Positions 62,545-64,000 of a stretch of 64,000 nucleotides of DNA are shown piece after piece. The translations under genes and the position numbers were made by a program. Source of the DNA: Gimesia maris (GTDB lineage: Bacteria; Planctomycetota; Planctomycetia; Planctomycetales; Planctomycetaceae); contig NZ_CP042910.1 of NCBI RefSeq assembly GCF_008298035.1, forward strand, positions 1,756,001-1,820,000, given 5' to 3'. Positions within the stretch are counted from its first letter, which is position 1. Every line of letters starts with the position of its first letter. The notes beneath the pieces are model-generated. The model was given only the letters and a program-made list of their open reading frames with translations. It had not been told where the DNA came from and did not search any database.

Positions 62545-64000
62545 TCAACTGGTGACTTCGGCTGCAAAGGCTTCAGAGGCAACCTGCTTGATTTTTGCCA
62601 GATCGAGTTTACCGGTGCCCAGCAGAGGGATGGCTTCGACTTCCAGAAAACTATCGCTGGAAGGCATCCAGAGATTGGGCAGATTTTCGCTGGCGAGCGT
62701 TTTGAGAATCTCATCGACTGAAATCTGCAGTGGTTTATGCAGGACGATCAGCCGTTCCCCTTTTTTCGGATCGGGAACCGAAGTCACCGCGACCTGGACT
62801 TCCGGTTCATCTTCCTCCGGGTTGCTGACAATGTCGATGATGAGTTCTTCAATCCGAAGATGCGGGACCATTTCTCCGCCAATTTTGGAGAAGCGGGTCT
62901 GCCTGCCGGTGATTTTGATAAATCCTTCATTATCGATGATGGCAAAGTCACCAGTATTGTACCAGCCGTCGATAATGACCTCTGCTGTTTTTTCCGGATT
63001 ATTCAGATAGCCCTTCATGACATTGGGCCCCTTGATAAACAACAGGCCTTCCTCTCCGTCAGGGAGATCTTCCCTCGTATCCGGGTCCACGGTTTTGGCC
63101 ATGACACAGGGGATGGGACGGCCTACGGTGCCCGGCTTGGCACTGACTTCTGTCGGGTCCAGCTGTCGTGTGGGGGGAACATTCACCGCAGCGACGGGAG
63201 AGAGTTCTGTCGTGCCGTAACCTTCAGTCGGGAAGATGCCGAATTTCTCTTCAAATTCTCTGGCCAGGCTCTGAGGCAGTTTTTCTGCGCCGGTAATCAC
63301 AATCTCCAGTGACTGGAATTGTTCCGGTGTGCAGCGTTTCAGATAATGCCTGAGGAACGTAGGCGTGGAGGTAAAGAGTGTGACTTTGTATTTTTCAATC
63401 ATTTTGCCGACGGTGCGGGCATCGGTCGGGTTAAAGTGGAAACAGGATCGCATGTTTCTGGCAAAAGGCATCCAGAGTGCAATCGTGTAGCCGAACGAAT
63501 GGAAGAACGGCAGGATTCCCAGGATGCAGTCACGCCGGGCGAGTTGCAGCAGGTCGTCGGCTGAGTTGATATTGGAAATAATATTATGGTGAGTCAGCAT
63601 GACTCCCTTGGGGCGTCCTGTTGAACCGGAAGTGAAGATGACAGTACTCAGGTCGTCTGAGCTGACCTTGGTCAGACCAATAATGCGTTCGATCAACCAG
63701 GCCGGGAGGATGTAAGCCATGAACAGGCTGATGAGTTTGTCAAACAGGGACGCTTTGAGTTTGATCTCATCGACCAGGACCACATTCGCATCCATTTCGA
63801 TGGGCTTTTTCTCCAGGAACTTGCTGCTGGTCAGCACGGTTTTGATGCCTGCTTCCCGGATACAATAATTGATATCACTGTCAGACAGGGTGTAGTTCAG
63901 GTTGATGGGGACGCGGCCTGAAATGGCAAGGCTGGCATTGACCGCACTGCCGCCTACGGAAGGAGGCAGCAGGACACCGACCATTTTTTCATCCTGCTTC
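62545..64000 (-). CDS. AMP-forming acyl-CoA / acyl-ACP synthetase (Aas-like), partial at 5' end
   Basis: The frame continues past the window edge, so the N-terminus is missing. The seen 485 residues carry the ANL-family motifs: FTSGSTGRPKGVMLTHHN, EGYGTTELSP, WYNTGDFAIIDNEGFIKITG and FSKIGGEMV, with a catalytic Lys near the end (LLGTGKLDLAKIK). The sequence VGVLLPPSVGGSAVNASLAI followed by SGRVPINLNYT is typical of the acyl-ACP synthetase half of bifunctional acyltransferase/synthetase (Aas) proteins. An acyltransferase domain may therefore lie upstream. It activates fatty acids for phospholipid repair. Confidence 0.9.
   Translation of the reverse strand, partial: KQDEKMVGVLLPPSVGGSAVNASLAISGRVPINLNYTLSDSDINYCIREAGIKTVLTSSKFLEKKPIEMDANVVLVDEIKLKASLFDKLISLFMAYILPAWLIERIIGLTKVSSDDLSTVIFTSGSTGRPKGVMLTHHNIISNINSADDLLQLARRDCILGILPFFHSFGYTIALWMPFARNMRSCFHFNPTDARTVGKMIEKYKVTLFTSTPTFLRHYLKRCTPEQFQSLEIVITGAEKLPQSLAREFEEKFGIFPTEGYGTTELSPVAAVNVPPTRQLDPTEVSAKPGTVGRPIPCVMAKTVDPDTREDLPDGEEGLLFIKGPNVMKGYLNNPEKTAEVIIDGWYNTGDFAIIDNEGFIKITGRQTRFSKIGGEMVPHLRIEELIIDIVSNPEEDEPEVQVAVTSVPDPKKGERLIVLHKPLQISVDEILKTLASENLPNLWMPSSDSFLEVEAIPLLGTGKLDLAKIKQVASEAFAAEVTS

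Overview
The window looks like the chromosome of a planctomycete, most likely a Gimesia-like marine member. The strongest marker is the DUF1559 pseudopilin at 14647-15576, with its [19 protein letters not shown] start and a C-terminal H-x-L-x-ADG-x-VRF segment. Supporting marks are sulfatases, an orphan FlgI-like protein, Tad-type pilin-like proteins and overall base composition near 50 percent GC by eye.

Layout. 1-3665 is the end of a type I restriction-modification operon (hsdM tail, hsdS, hsdR). 3.7-7.3 kb holds accessory genes: an exported coiled-coil protein, a NYN-domain nuclease, a zinc-ribbon/HExxH protein split by an in-frame TAG, and a HigBA-type toxin-antitoxin pair. 8-29.6 kb is mostly ordinary chromosome: two tandem GNAT-like acyltransferases, msrA, a membrane acyltransferase, hemH, the DUF1559 protein, a small basic protein without ATG/GTG/TTG, rhlE, a fatty-acid hydroxylase/sterol desaturase homologue, the FlgI-like protein, a GT39-like glycosyltransferase, an AsmA-like protein, three TadE/TadG-like proteins and an arylsulfatase.

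30.2-53.1 kb is an accessory region and the most interesting part. It contains a ClpB-like AAA+ ATPase, a sigma factor with an upstream unknown gene, a 947-residue protein with a degenerate STAND-like P-loop region, a cobalamin-binding radical SAM enzyme coupled to a 70-residue ORF, a kinase/PP2C/vWA/vWA operon resembling the TerY-P triad, and a JAB-ThiF(E1) fusion with small companion ORFs. Two near-identical copies of a module lie at 31.7 and 48.95 kb. Each has a conserved upstream region, a tiny gene for a peptide with 11-residue tandem repeats (core VVPPGTFHGED), and a terminator. Each module lies just upstream of an oppositely transcribed system operon. Differences between repeat units are almost all synonymous, so the peptide is very probably translated. 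The region is scarred by an IS3-family element, a second IS3 fragment and broken sigma-factor copies.

53.5-64 kb returns to ordinary genes: a sulfatase remnant, MtfA-like and M48 peptidases, a TPR lipoprotein, a small lipoprotein, a pilin-like protein, tRNA-Ala(GGC), a DinB-family protein, lexA and an acyl-CoA/acyl-ACP synthetase that runs off the window.

Working inference for the accessory region: a signalling and protein-modification system in which a kinase/phosphatase pair, vWA scaffolds, a sigma factor and ATPases control or act on small peptides. The radical SAM and E1 enzymes are candidate modifiers. This linkage rests on gene order and shared upstream repeats, not on any demonstrated chemistry.
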